Source: Conchocele bisecta (lineage: Eukaryota; Mollusca; Bivalvia; Lucinida; Thyasiridae). From it: a DNA stretch of 64,000 nt. The stretch covers positions 57,773,968-57,837,967 of the forward strand of contig CM055273.1 in the NCBI GenBank assembly GCA_029237695.1, read 5' to 3'. The translations under genes and the position numbers were made by a program. Below the pieces are notes generated by a model. That model was given only the letters and a program-made list of their open reading frames with translations. It did no database searches and had not been told where the DNA came from. Of this stretch, positions 13,559-22,181 are shown one piece after another. Within the stretch, counting starts at the first letter, position 1, and each line of letters opens with the position of its first letter.

Positions 13559-15228
13559 TGCAGCTAAAACATTAAAACATATAGGAATGTATTAATAGTT
13601 GGATTCGAATCTGGACGAGTGGACAATTAAGAATTTACCGAGGCCTGGTCTTTCAGTGCTGAAAGTTTGGTACCCCCATATGGGTACCCACCCACCAATC
13701 AGTCAATGTTTGTCTTTCTCGATTAGCTCTCGGTCATTGGGATGCTAAACCCCAATCGGTCCAATACAACTGGGGCCATAAATTGCTGCGGATGAAGCCG
13801 CTATATGGATTTACATTTATTGAGCATAGGCTACATATGCAGCCTATGCTCAATAAATGTAAATCCAATAATGGCACATCTGGGTAGAACCAGGTGGTAG
13901 AGTGGGAAATACAAATGCATTTCACAGGCTCCGGTGCCACGATCGTGACAATGAGAGGTGGTTACCTCTTGGCCTCAAGTCCACTTGTTCAATACATTGC
14001 ATATTAACCCACAGGTGACAGACAAAAATCACCTGATATAGCTTCTAGAATTGAAGCTATATCAGGAGAGTTTTATCTGTCTCGTGTAGGATCCTCTATA
14101 TATTGAGACATTCACTGTGCTATGTGCATTTCCTTATACAGTGCAACCTCTCTAAACTGGACACCCTCAGATATCCCGTCTAGAGATGTTCCACTGTAAA
14201 TCGGGCATATGACCACTCCACTGCATGTTTTAGTGATTTGCAGTAATGAACAGACAGTATTATCGGCGATAAATTACTGAATCCCATCAAAATTAATATT
14301 CAAATGATATCCAGTTAAGAGACATTCCATTGTATGTGTGTATTTGTGTTTCGACAGATATGATATCATAAAAGTACTGTACTATTTAACATGTACTCGA
14401 TTACAGATGATTCTGAATGCCACTGCTGATATAGACTACAAAATATTTATTAAACTCCTGCTGGTGATTGGCGCAAACCGATTGAAGACCCTCGACAGCA
14501 TGGATGTTCTGGAGACATCAGACTTTACTGAACACCCCTCACAACATCCGCAGTCCGGGGCAATCAAGCATGGCTCTATAACAGTAAGTCAGAGTCTAGA
14601 TGGCAGCTGCTTGACACCCAAAAAACAGGCCGAGGATTATCGGCCACAGAATTATAGGATGGACCAAGTGAAATCTGATTCTACTACAAAGGAATGCCAA
14701 TATACCGAGACATTTGGAAGGTTGGACATATCACACCAGGAGATAGATCATAAATGTGCCATAGGTGTCTCTGTCACTGACAGATTATCGTGCCATACTA
14801 CCTGTGAATGTGGAAATGTGAATAATTCATCAAACGAACTGAAGAATAAATATTCAGATACGGGAAATGTTTCCTGTAAACACACATTATTACCAGTAGT
14901 GCATACAAAGACAGTAGATGACAAGGATAATCTAATCAGCAAGACCATATTAGATCCACCTCATACGAACAACTCCAGGCCAGTCAACCTAGATAGTGTA
15001 AATGACATACACCTCCTCAGCAGCAAGCTAGATATAACTGCCCCGAACTGCAGAGATCACGTTGTGTTTGATTTAGCTCGAGTGCGGCAGATGTTGCTGG
15101 CAGTGATGGCTGATGAGGATTATCGTGAGTTGGCCCAGCTCGGCCTAGTTCAGACTGTGGACGACCTCACGTGTGTCACTGATCAGATTGGTCGGGTTCT
15201 ACATGTGGAGGTTGATTATTTGAAATAA
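2777..15228 (+). CDS. JMJD4: JMJD4, JmjC 2-oxoglutarate oxygenase (5' partial, six exons seen)
   Basis: Joined exons 2777-2942, 4830-4955, 7203-7288, 8315-8499, 12365-12508 and 14407-15228 give 508 residues plus a stop with no frame break. The order of conserved blocks matches animal JMJD4: VPVANC, CLYLKDWHF, SDWLNEFWD, DDYRFVYMGPKGTW, SFHSD, CGRKKW, FVPSGWHHQV and TISINHNW. The His and Asp of FHSD and a His of SGWHHQV are the expected Fe(II) ligands; a Lys in CGRKKW is the expected 2-oxoglutarate ligand. In humans JMJD4 hydroxylates a lysine in the NIKS motif of eRF1 and supports translation termination; the same role here is inference. About the first 90 residues are missing and no matching exon was found in 1-2776, so they lie upstream. 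Intron phases are 2, 2, 1, 0, 0. The last exon carries an insertion of about 175-180 residues relative to human. Confidence 0.93.
2951..3019. mobile_element. Family M miniature element (pogo/mariner-like)
   Basis: TAGTGGAACCTGTCTAAACT ... AGGTTTTCACTTA frames GGACACCCT...AGGGTGTCC. This CAGTGGAACCTCTCTAAA-type terminus recurs at 8640 and 14136. Confidence 0.65.
3075..3160. mobile_element. Family G fragment
   Basis: CCCCATGTTAAATTCC and TTTTTCGCAATAAAATCAAT are shared with 6640-7118 and 54857-55208. It is only part of the element. Confidence 0.55.
3378..3735. mobile_element. MITE family B
   Basis: A subterminal palindrome (GGAATGAATGGC ... GGCCATTCATTCC, arms about 75 bp, centre GGCCGGAAGGCC) is followed by a unique half ending in TTTTTGTGCTGGAATTATT. 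The two ends are not inverted copies of each other, so this is not a simple TIR element. Other copies: 22182, 44649, 47262, 53838. Confidence 0.85.
3785..3865. mobile_element. Family J hairpin
   Basis: AGTATATGTTGTGACCACTC pairs with the complement near GTGTGGTCATAACATATACC. The same core occurs at 49020 and 57801. Confidence 0.6.
4114..4480. mobile_element. MITE family A, both termini present
   Basis: Starts CAGAGCTCCAGATAAG and ends CTTATCTGGAGCTCTG. The centre is a hairpin GAGCTGCAAAAAGC / GCTTTTTGCAGCTC. The CAGAG/CTCTG ends fit hAT-type termini; flanks show no clear target duplication. Confidence 0.75.
4605..4755 (+). mobile_element. SINE 3' part
   Basis: Ends with the motif GGCCTTAAATGACCTTAGCT, GTTGATAGGCCGTTA and AACAAACAAAC, which recurs at 8210, 21340, 42520, 57210 and elsewhere. 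Confidence 0.6.
4830..4955 (+). CDS. JMJD4: JMJD4 exon b
   Basis: The acceptor is tattttcag. The exon encodes AFPDYCPYTVPSFF, SDWLNEFWD and DDYRFVYMGPKGT. The donor gtacta leaves tg, which joins with g of the next exon to give Trp, restoring the family's GxW-x-x-FHxD segment. Confidence 0.93.
4978..5165 (+). mobile_element. MITE family D, left part
   Basis: Begins GTGGCTGTGACTGGAGAAAT and has the core AGATCCAGATCAGCC ... CTGATTAGGATCTGC. The right end is replaced by another repeat (GTGTGTCTAGGGATGGTGCT) also found at 27530. Confidence 0.75.
5329..5546. mobile_element. Palindromic MITE family C
   Basis: GGGGCCCGTTTCACTAAACT at the left and its complement at the right end the unit. It lies in a JMJD4 intron. 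At least six related copies are in the window. Confidence 0.85.
5730..5825 (+). repeat. 21-bp minisatellite
   Basis: About 4.5 units of a CCTGGGCAATAGTTCCG-type sequence, slightly varied. It is followed at 5870-5932 by an imperfect hairpin containing GCACTATTGCC / GCAATAGTGCC. Confidence 0.85.
6179..6547. mobile_element. MITE family A
   Basis: CAGAGCTCCAGATAAGGTGC at the left, CCTTATCTGGAACGCTG at the right (a diverged terminus). Internal text matches the 2490 and 52664 copies. Confidence 0.75.
6549..7195 (+). mobile_element. SINE-like unit interrupted by family G
   Basis: 6549-6612 looks tRNA-related (box A-like TAGTCTAATAG, box B-like GGGTTAACTCC). 6640-7118 is a family G element with a hairpin of GTTAAATCCCCATAGACATC at 6720-6785 and the end TTTCGTGAAACAGAC. 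7131-7195 resumes with the SINE 3' motif TGTCTCTATATG ... GTTGCTGGGACATTA. Confidence 0.5.
7203..7288 (+). CDS. JMJD4: JMJD4 exon c (metal-binding HxD)
   Basis: This short exon encodes TSFHSDVYRSHSWSAN followed by ICGRKKWIFYPP. His and Asp of HSD are the first two Fe(II) ligands of the JmjC facial triad, and a Lys in GRKKW is the likely 2-oxoglutarate contact. The donor is gtattg; phase 1 joins to the next exon to make Gly. Confidence 0.93.
7424..7616. mobile_element. Palindromic MITE A2 with 8-bp target duplication
   Basis: CAGAGCTCCAGTTAAGGTGC ... CACCTTAACTGGAGCTCTG is flanked on both sides by GTCGTGAC (7416-7423 and 7617-7624). An 8-bp duplication with CAGAG/CTCTG ends is the hAT pattern. 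Nearly the whole 193 bp folds back on itself. Confidence 0.88.
7666..7820 (+). mobile_element. MITE family E, right-truncated
   Basis: Starts after TTAA with CCCTTTCAACCCTAAGTAAC and runs to AAAAGTGCAGATCCTGATG, where a SINE takes over. Confidence 0.75.
7821..8260 (+). mobile_element. SINE (body and 3' end)
   Basis: Contains CTGGTTTGGCCCTCGGGTA, GAGTTGAATTGGGTTATTGC, GATTTCAGGGCTGAATATA and the 3' motif GGCCTTAAATTACCTTAGCT ... GGCCGTTAAACCCCAACAAA. The same order occurs at 21170 and 23360. Confidence 0.65.
8315..8499 (+). CDS. JMJD4: JMJD4 exon d (distal His)
   Basis: The acceptor is aaag, chosen over the nearby cag at 8319 because only it keeps the frame (GQENHLKD). The exon contains YNITSPEL, GEVIFVPSGWHHQVFNL and ends before gtatgt. 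A His in GWHHQV is the third iron ligand. Confidence 0.92.
8640..8696. mobile_element. 57-bp family M element with TA flanks
   Basis: CAGTGGAATCTTGCTAAAAC ... TTTAGAGAGGTTTCACTG, with TA at 8638-8639 and 8697-8698. It is little more than two inverted ends with GGACACC/GGTGTC inside, as expected for a pogo/mariner-type miniature. Confidence 0.75.
9270..11270. mobile_element. hAT-like 2-kb element, degenerate
   Basis: Termini AGTGTTTCCCC and GGGGAAACACTAG; flanks ACTAAATT (9262-9269) and ACTAAATA (11271-11278) form an 8-bp duplication with one change. Two internal hairpins CCGGGGGAGCATGCCCCCGG-like occur near 10945 and 11110. A 71-codon open frame at 10540-10755 (+) contains SISSFFTAKP, weakly like an N-terminal transposase start. 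No catalytic domain is visible. Confidence 0.8.
11361..11592. mobile_element. MITE family E (TTAA)
   Basis: TTAA at 11357-11360 and 11593-11596; ends CCCTTTCAAC and GTTGAAAGGG. Core hairpin GATGAGCCGGCTCG / CGAGCCGTCTCATC. It is inserted in family L. Confidence 0.88.
11765..12055 (+). repeat. Two to three diverged tandem units
   Basis: CGATACGTTAGTCGGA recurs at about 11831 and 11951, with GTGACCTTGACCTAC-type sequence in each unit (11785, 11905, 12030). Spacing is about 120 bp. Confidence 0.6.
12365..12508 (+). CDS. JMJD4: JMJD4 exon e
   Basis: This phase 0 exon of 48 codons encodes EDTISINHNWLNACNVDISW and later DGWQEQCQ, just past the JmjC core. The acceptor is gcccag and the donor gtaacg. 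The 3.9-kb intron before it holds a three-layer transposon nest. Confidence 0.93.
12534..12748. mobile_element. MITE family D
   Basis: Right end AAACCCATAAGTCTCATTTC then TCCAGTCACAGCC is the complement of the left end of other D copies. It lies just inside the last JMJD4 intron. Confidence 0.75.
12819..13357. mobile_element. Cluster of three family C MITEs
   Basis: Copies at 12819-12999, about 13001-13100 (half) and 13129-13357. Full copies run from CCCGTTTCACTAAACTTTG to TTTAGTGAAACGGGCCCC. Core TTACATTTATTGAACATAGG forms a hairpin with the downstream TATGCTCAATAAATGTAAA. Confidence 0.85.
13471..13558 (+). repeat. GAGACA/GA microsatellite
   Basis: About eight GAGACA units followed by roughly 40 bases of GA dinucleotides. 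Confidence 0.97.
13799..13868. mobile_element. Family C core hairpin alone
   Basis: TGGATTTACATTTATTGAGC pairs with its complement about 45 bases on. The outer arms of family C are absent. Confidence 0.7.
14136..14198. mobile_element. Family M miniature element
   Basis: TACAGTGCAACCTCTCTAAA ... GATGTTCCACTGTA, diverged arms. Confidence 0.6.
14407..15228 (+). CDS. JMJD4: JMJD4 terminal exon with long hydrophilic insertion
   Basis: The acceptor is gattacag. The exon opens with MILNATADIDYKIF and LLLVIGANRL, matching the family's C-terminal helices. It then has about 175-180 polar residues (roughly 14500-15045, with a Cys/His-containing patch near TCECGNVNN and VSCKH) and resumes with VVFDLARVRQMLLAV before the stop TAA. 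The middle has no counterpart in human JMJD4 as I know it. It is uninterrupted and in frame, so I keep it as coding. Confidence 0.88.
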   Translation: MILNATADIDYKIFIKLLLVIGANRLKTLDSMDVLETSDFTEHPSQHPQSGAIKHGSITVSQSLDGSCLTPKKQAEDYRPQNYRMDQVKSDSTTKECQYTETFGRLDISHQEIDHKCAIGVSVTDRLSCHTTCECGNVNNSSNELKNKYSDTGNVSCKHTLLPVVHTKTVDDKDNLISKTILDPPHTNNSRPVNLDSVNDIHLLSSKLDITAPNCRDHVVFDLARVRQMLLAVMADEDYRELAQLGLVQTVDDLTCVTDQIGRVLHVEVDYLK

Positions 15229-16335
15229 TATGTGTATGATTTTGTGGCGAGAAAGTGAGATGCTATCATATTTTTGACAATATCATCAAAATACAAAAAT
15301 ATATCCCTCGTCTCCGACACTAAATTTTGTCAGAATTTTTTCTCTCGAATTATTGATGAAAATAATCCCTGTAAGTATACATTCTTGACTCTGCATAAGC
15401 ATGTGCTCCTAGTATATAACTACAAGACTGGAGAAGGTGGACCTTTGTGGCCACTATAGATCATTGGAGATGTCTGGATGTGGCAACTCTGTGGACGAGA
15501 ATAGCACATGGTTTTACCGACTATATGACAACTTGTGTGTCCGACTATATGACAACTTTTGTGTCAAGTGCCGCCAGCAAAGGTTCTTGAAGAATGGTTC
15601 ATATTTCGGTGTTTTATGGATTATTTCGGTATCTCTGGTGGTTTGGATGCATGGTTACCAACATACATTTTACGTCACCTCCCGCAAATTACACATATAT
15701 CTTAAGTACAAAGGTGTGAAACAGAGATTCTACCTGCGCACGTTTTTAACCAATAAAACCATTATTTGTGAACCAATAACAATTAAACCGGTCCCAAACT
15801 GCTTGTTGAGATTAATGTATTGGACCGGAATCGCCAATGCAAGTCAAACATTTATACATCGTCTAAAAATCGTCAAATGAACTATAACTATTACATACCA
15901 GGTATGACATTTTTATACCTCCCGCAACGAGTTGTGGGGGTGTATACTGGAGTCAAGTTGTTCGTGCGGACGTGCGTCCGTCCATCATTAAACTTAACAT
16001 CAGAGAAATATGTTGTAACTACATATTTAGGGGTACCTGGGCCCACGCGGTATTCCGTAAGCCTCGCTTACTGACAAATCTAGTTATTTATGGAATCATC
16101 AATGTACAAGTATTTGCATTTTATGGAGTTGTTGCCTTGTACAGAAATATTTTATATGAATGATTGTGGTACTATCTGTGGGTCCATATTATATTTCATA
16201 TTAATGGTGCCCTAAAGGAATACATATTATTTTATTACACCATTATGAAGAATAAATTGTCAGTCAATTTCAAATTGTCCGTCTTCACGATTCACACTCT
16301 CCTTCATATGTTCCAATCTGCTGACTGTGGCACAT
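15229..16335. other. JMJD4 3' flank, no further gene seen
   Basis: AT-rich. An open frame at 15437-15880 (+) has no recognisable motif and probably lies in the 3' UTR or flank. At 15916 TACCTCCCGCAACGAG ... TTGTGGGGGTGTA is a hairpin-headed repeat start followed by GTGCGTCCGTCC. I cannot place the polyadenylation site. Confidence 0.5.
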
Positions 16336-16636
16336 CAGTAGCATATTTCACCAACATTGCAAAGTATACTTATCTTTCTATGTACACTTTGAGGGAGAAA
16401 TTTTCAATTTAAGGATAAATTTAATATTTGTTATTATACTGAATTTATTACATTATCACAGCCATTTTGGCTGTGATAATGTAATAAATTCTGTATAATA
16501 ATTCTGTATACAAATATATACAGTTGTTAATTCTATATGAAAGAATGCATTTCGGGAAAAATATATGATTATTCCCTCAAAGTATACTTTATAGCTAGAT
16601 AAGTATGCTTGGCAATTTTGGTGAAATCGACTACTG
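16336..16636. mobile_element. Palindromic MITE family K
   Basis: Termini CAGTAGCATATTTCACCAAC and a diverged complement ending CTACTG; subterminal GCAAAGTATACTT; centre TTACATTATCACAGCC / GGCTGTGATAATGTAA. The second copy at 41921-42231 is better preserved. Confidence 0.85.
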
Positions 16637-16654
16637 GTTTCATTTCCTGTTACG

Positions 16655-16905
16655 AATTGGATGTTAGTCTAGCGATAGAGTATTGGACTTCAATACTGAA
16701 GTTTTGGTTCATTCGCCACTCTCGACCTGAGTGGGTGGCAGGTGGGAGCATGCGATGGGTAATTTAATGATTTAACAATCGGGGTTCATCCTTTATACCG
16801 AAATCCCGACTGGAGACCTGGTTTGGTCCTCACATACGTCTTAAGCATTTTGTATGTGACAGTTGAATCTGGTTATACCCCTTATAAGAGTAATCCTACC
16901 GTTAT
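16655..16905 (+). mobile_element. tRNA-derived SINE
   Basis: Head with box A-like TTAGTCTAGCGATAG, a perfect anticodon-type stem AGTATT/AATACT with a 7-base loop, and box B-like GGTTCATTCGCC. The body has GAGACCTGGTTTGGTCCTCA and AGTTGAATCTGGTTATACCC. The head recurs at 21413. Confidence 0.75.
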
Positions 16906-16907
16906 TA

Positions 16908-18240
16908 TTGTATCCCCCGGACTCCGTCGGGGGATACTATGGATTTGACAGCGGGCCGCGTCCGCTTCCGCGTCCGCCGCAGACACTTCTTGTCCGGAGC
17001 ATAACTCAAACACCCTTTGGAATATTTTCATGGGCGGGCGGGCGGCAGGCGGGTGGGCGGCGGGCGGCGTCCACAATCAATGTTAAGTTTTCGTGTTTGA
17101 GTTCATTTCTTTGGTACTGTACCACCTAGGACCACCAAACTTTCACAGCTTCATAATCAAGGGGTGCCCACCACATATCACTATCCAACATTTTACTTTT
17201 TTTTTAACTTGACCCATTTTTTCCGCGCAGTCGACTTAGCCATTTTCAATGTTAAGTTTTCGCGTTTTCAATGTAAAGTTTTCGTGTTTAAGTCCATTTC
17301 TTTGGTACTGTACCACCTAGGACCACCAAACTTTCCCAGCTTCATAATCAAGGGGTGCCCACCACATATCACTATCCAACATGTTACTTTTTTTTTAACT
17401 TGACCCATGTTTTCCGCGCAGTCGACTTAGCCATTTTCAATGTTAAGTTTTCGCGTTTACAATGTTAAGTTTTCGTGTTTAAGTCCATTTCTTTGGTACT
17501 GTACCACCTAGAACCACCAAACTTTCACAGCTTCATAACCAAGGGGTGCCTACCACATACAACTATCCCACATGTGACCATTTTTAGCCAGGTTTTTTTT
17601 TTAAAAATCCAGGCTATTGGATTGGCGAAAGCCGGGCGGGCGGTGGGTGGCGGGCGGGCGGCGTCCACAATCAATGTTAAGTTTTCGTGTTTGAGTCCAT
17701 TTCTTTGTTACTGTACCACCTAGGACCACCAAACTTTCACAGCTTCATAATCAAGGGGTGCCCACCACATATCACTATCCAACATTTTACTTTTTTTTTA
17801 ACTTGAGCCATTTTTTCCGCGCAGTCGACTTAGCCATTTTCAATGTTAAGTTTTCGCGTTTTCAATGTTAAGTTTTCGTGTTTAAGTCCATTTCTTTGGT
17901 ACTGTACCACCTAGGACCACTTAACTTTCACAGCTTCATAATCAAGGGGTGCCCACCACATATCACTATCCAACATGTTACTTTTATTTGAACTTGACCC
18001 ATTTTTTCCGCGCAGTCGACTTAGCCATTTTCAATGTTAAGTTTTCGCGTTTACAATGTTAAGTTTTCGTGTTTAAGTCCATTTCTTTGGTACTGTACCA
18101 CCTAGGACAACCAAACTTTCACAGCTTCATAACCAAGGGGTGCCTACCACATACAACTATCCAACATGTGACCATTTTTTTACCTTCATCTATTATTTCT
18201 ACGTAATTGACTTGGCCATTTTCAACGTTAACTTTTTAAC
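16908..18240 (+). repeat. Tandem array, 190-bp units in a 594-bp higher-order period
   Basis: Preceded by a hairpin GTATCCCCCGGACTCCG / CGGGGGATAC. Units restart at ACCACCTAGGACCACCAAAC near 17121, 17311, 17504, 17713, 17904 and 18097. The GGCGGGCGG-rich join plus CCACAATCAATGTTAAG recurs at 17071 and 17665, giving a three-unit period of 594 bp. Confidence 0.88.
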
Positions 18241-18269
18241 GTATGTCTGGTTAAATTTTTTGGTTAAAA

Positions 18270-19352
18270 CTTTTTCGTTATACTATATCTCTGCAACTGC
18301 TTCGCCCATTACCTTGAAACTTCACATGGATGTTTATCATCATCCATATTTTCATTCTAACCCCCAACCGTGCGGCCCCTGTGCCCAATGTCAAGGTCAA
18401 ATTACTTTGAATTTTTTTGTTAAAGTTTTTTTCGTGTACTATATCTCTGCAACTGCTTCACCCAATACCTTGATACTTCACATGGGTGTTTATCATCATT
18501 GTCGCACCTGCTTGCGGAAAGCGCGATCCTGTGCCCAATGTCAAGGTCAAATTACTTTGAATTTTTTTGTTAAAGTTTTTTCGTGTACTATATCTCTGCA
18601 ACTGCTTCACCCAATACCTTGATACTTCACATGGGTGTTTATCATTGTCGCACCTGCTTGCGGAAAGCGCGATCCTGTGCCCAATGTCAAGGTCAAATTA
18701 CTTTGAATTTTTTTGTTAAAGTTTTTTCATGTACTATATCTCTGCAACTGCTTCACCCAATACCTTGATACTTCACATGGGTGTTTATCATCATTGTTGC
18801 ACCTGGCGGAAAGCGCGATCCTGTGCCCAATGTCAAGGTCAAATTACTTTGATTTTTTTTGTTAAAGTTTTTTCGTGTACTATATCTCTGCAACTGCTTC
18901 ATCCAATACCTTGATACTTCACATGGGTGTTTATCATCATTGTCGCACCTGCTTGCGGAAAGCGCGATCCTGTGCCCTATGTCAAGTTCAAATTACTTTG
19001 AATTTTTTTGTTAAAGTTTTTTCGTGTACTATATCTCTGCAACTGCTTCACCCAATACCTTGATACTTCACATGGGTGTTTATCATCATTGTCACACCTG
19101 CTTGCGGAAAGCGCGATATCGTCAGCATTTTGGCATATGTCCGTCCGTTCGTTCGTCCGTGTGTCCGGTTAAAGTTTTTTGGTTAAAGTTTTTCCATCTA
19201 CTATATCTATTTTTTTAGTGTCCATGCCTCGCCCCAAGGCGCGACATGCAGGCCACGGCCATCTAGTCTACAAAAAGTGGGTATAATTATGTTATCCAAG
19301 TGTCTATGCTTGGAAAAAACCTGGCCTTCGTGGCTTTGCCTCGTTTCTTGTT
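18270..19352 (+). repeat. 148-bp satellite array with conserved 3' tail (copy 2)
   Basis: Same units, same degenerate last unit, same CCGTCCG run and same tail as 1-1078. The two copies stop being alike right after GCCTCGTTTCTTGTT (1078 and 19352), which marks an element boundary. Here the array follows directly on the 190-bp array. Confidence 0.93.
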
Positions 19353-20075
19353 GTCTAGTAGCATAAGGTCGTAAGTGCTATATACAGACTATTCACCTGT
19401 GCATGTGCTAGCATGTGCAACTGACCACTGACCACTTACAGGTAATTTATACAGGTAAATGATTATATTACATTTCCGTAAACTGTGTTGAAAATATTGT
19501 GGCAATATGTGTTCCTGTGCATATATGATATGTAGATAAATATAGGACTATTAAAAAACATTCTGGGCTCCAGTAGGGAGCTTTTTTTTCTTTTTTTTTA
19601 ATTTAATTTTTTTTTCCATTTATTTTTTTACATTCTTTTTCAATTTTTTAACTGACCACTAACTTATTACAGGTAATTTATACAGGTACATTATTACATT
19701 TCCGTAAACTGTGTTGACAATATTGTGGCAGTATGCGGACCTGTGCAGACATGTAGATAAATATAGGACTATTAACAAAAATTCTGGGCTCCAGTAGCGA
19801 GCATTATTATTTTTATTTTTTTTTGTATATTACATTTCCGTAAACTGTGTTGAAAATATTGTGGCATTATGTGGACCTGTGCAGATATATGTAGATAAAT
19901 ATAGGACTATTAAAAAAAAATTCTGGGCTCCAGTAGCAAGCATTATTATTTTTAATTTTTAAACTTTTTGTTTCCATTTTTTTTCCATTTTATTTTTTCA
20001 TTTTTTTTCTTCAAATTCTTTTTCAATTTTCGTCTAGTAGCATAAGGTCGTAAGTGCTATATACAGACTATTATC
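19353..20075 (+). repeat. Direct repeats enclosing a diverged three-unit tandem
   Basis: CTAGTAGCATAAGGTCGTAA with following TGCTATATACAGACTATT occurs at about 19355 and 20034. Between them, three copies of TTCCGTAAACTGTGTTGA ... ATTCTGGGCTCCAGTAG are separated by T-rich tracts. Confidence 0.8.
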
Positions 20076-20085
20076 ATATAATAAA

Positions 20086-20151
20086 ACAATTATTGACTAG
20101 TGAGCCATAGAATATAATCTGATATTCTATGGCTCACTAGTCAATAATTGT
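20086..20151. repeat. Perfect palindrome, 30-bp arms
   Basis: Arms 20086-20115 and 20122-20151 are exact reverse complements around AATCTG. No recognisable flanking duplication. Confidence 0.95.
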
Positions 20152-21165
20152 ATAATATGTTCGGGCCAGTGAAAATTGCTTTCGGGCCCAGGCGAGGCAT
20201 TTGATTCCGCGGAATTCTTGTTTACTTATCTCCCTTTGTTGTTTCGTGCTCTGATTTTGTATCCAGAGCATAACTCGAACACTCTTTGGAATATTTTTAT
20301 GCCCCACCACGATAGTGGAGGGTGCATTTAGTGTTACCCTTGTCCGTCCGTCCATCCGTCCGCACACACGAATGGGTACTTGTTGTAAGCGTACGGGGAT
20401 CTTATTGGGTAGGGTTAGGATAGTGTTGGGTACTCTTGTTGGGTATTTTTGTAGAGTAAAAACTCAACAAGTATTCATTCGTAGGAACGTGCGTCCCGTC
20501 CTCCCGTCCGTCCGTCCGTCACAAAACTTTAACGCTCCGGTAAATATTTTATAATTTCTGTTTTCTTCCACGGATCAGCTTCATATTTCATATATGCATT
20601 GCTCTAATGGTCCTCTACCGCCCTGTGCCAAATCCACGTTCGTCATGCCCCCGCCAAGCCCAGGGTCAAGGTCACATACTTGGTGCTTCAAAAACTTTAA
20701 CGCTCGGGTAAAAGAAAATTTTGACTTGGAATTTGGCCTCATTTATTATCAAAGCGATATGTGGGACATCCGTGTTCTATGAACACATTTTCTAGTTTAT
20801 TAAACTTCACACATGCATAGAAGACAACCAAAAGGTGTGTCGCACGTAAGAATGACAACTCTTGCGTCGTTAATTTCTTAGTTATCTCCCTTTGTTGTTT
20901 CGTGCACTGATTTCCTGTCCGGAGCATAACTCGAACACCCTTTGGAATATTTTCATGAAACTTCACACATGCATAGACCACGACCCTAAAGGTGTGTCAC
21001 GCAAGAATGACAACTCTTGCATCACTAATATTTTAGTTATCTCCCTTTGTTTTTCCGTCACTGATTTTGTCTCCGGAGCATAACTCGAACACCCTTTTTT
21101 CAAACTACTTGTGTATCTGGGGAGGGGGATACACATGCGCTTGTCGACAAGCGTCCATTTCTAGT
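20152..21165 (+). repeat. Hairpin-headed repeats with 150-bp tandem units
   Basis: ATGCCCCACCACGATAGTGG near 20299 is a hairpin followed by TCCGTCCGTCCATCCG. Two units of about 150 bp (about 20803 and 20957) share AAACTTCACACATGCATAG and CGGAGCATAACTCGAACACC. The end GTGTATCTGGGG ... GGGGGATACAC is another hairpin at 21113-21136. Confidence 0.75.
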
Positions 21166-21169
21166 TTTT

Positions 21170-21480
21170 TAATAGGGGAAGGGGCCAAGTGACTTTGGTG
21201 CAGTATGGACCTGGCACCAGGTCAGCTTATTCTAATTTCAGGGCTGAATATATTTTTTCTCTATGTAAATATTCCGTTCTGATTTTGGGATTTTTCCCCC
21301 AATGCAGCAGGTTAAATGCGGGATAGAACCCGTTGGCCTGGCCTTAAATGACCTTAGCTGTTGATACGCTGTTAAACACCAATAAACAAACTCATTTCCT
21401 GCCACGAATGGGATGTCTAGCGATTGAGTATTGGACTTCAATACTGGAAGTTTTGGGTTCATTCTCCACTCTCGACATGA
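21170..21480 (+). mobile_element. SINE tail followed by a tRNA-like SINE head
   Basis: TTTCAGGGCTGAATATAT ... GCTGTTGATACGCTGTTAA and AACAAAC, then at 21413 GATGTCTAGCGATTGAGTAT with stem AGTATT/AATACT and GGGTTCATTCTCC. Confidence 0.65.
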
Positions 21481-22181
21481 AAATGAAAAATAAATTCATT
21501 TAGCAATGATATCTTGGATGTGACTAGAAGCAGGTCCGCCTCTATGTCAATATGTCGCTGAAGAAATGACACTTATGAGCGTTGCAGCCAGAATAGACCT
21601 AGATCAGTATGTGCACAGGAGGTTTCCAGGTGTTCAATTTAGAGAGCTTTCACAATAATTCAGATATATCTGCATCTTGGTTCAATGTTTATAGTTTTAA
21701 ATATAATTTATCTATAATGATATGATTAAGTAGGTTATATTGTGATCATGAAACGACATTATGATTATAGTAATTTAATCCATTCAGCCCGAAATATCCG
21801 ACATTGATAGTTTCCATGCGCATTTCTTGACTATTCCATTAATACCAAGTTCTTTCTCTGTTAAGCATCCGCGGGCGGGTAGGTTTTGAGGGTGATTCTG
21901 TGATAAAACAAACAGTCTGTGTTTGCTATTTTACACTGTCAACTGGTGAAGTAATATGAAAACTGATTGGGGCTTGTCCAAGTTTTAAATCCGTTTATGA
22001 ATTTACTCAATACAGTTTAATGAGAGTATTTGCTTTCTATTTTGCGGCTAAATTTATGTTAAAAAGGCCTTGTTTGTTTTTACCGGATACTTAGATGGTT
22101 TTTGGCCATCTGGGTGGACGCTTAACGGAGTAAACAATTGGCACGGCCTTAATCAGATAAAGTGTACTTTTAAAATACATA

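Noticed and set aside
15437..15880. 147-codon open frame after JMJD4
   Set aside because: No start context, domain or codon bias; it follows the JMJD4 stop closely and fits 3' UTR or flank.
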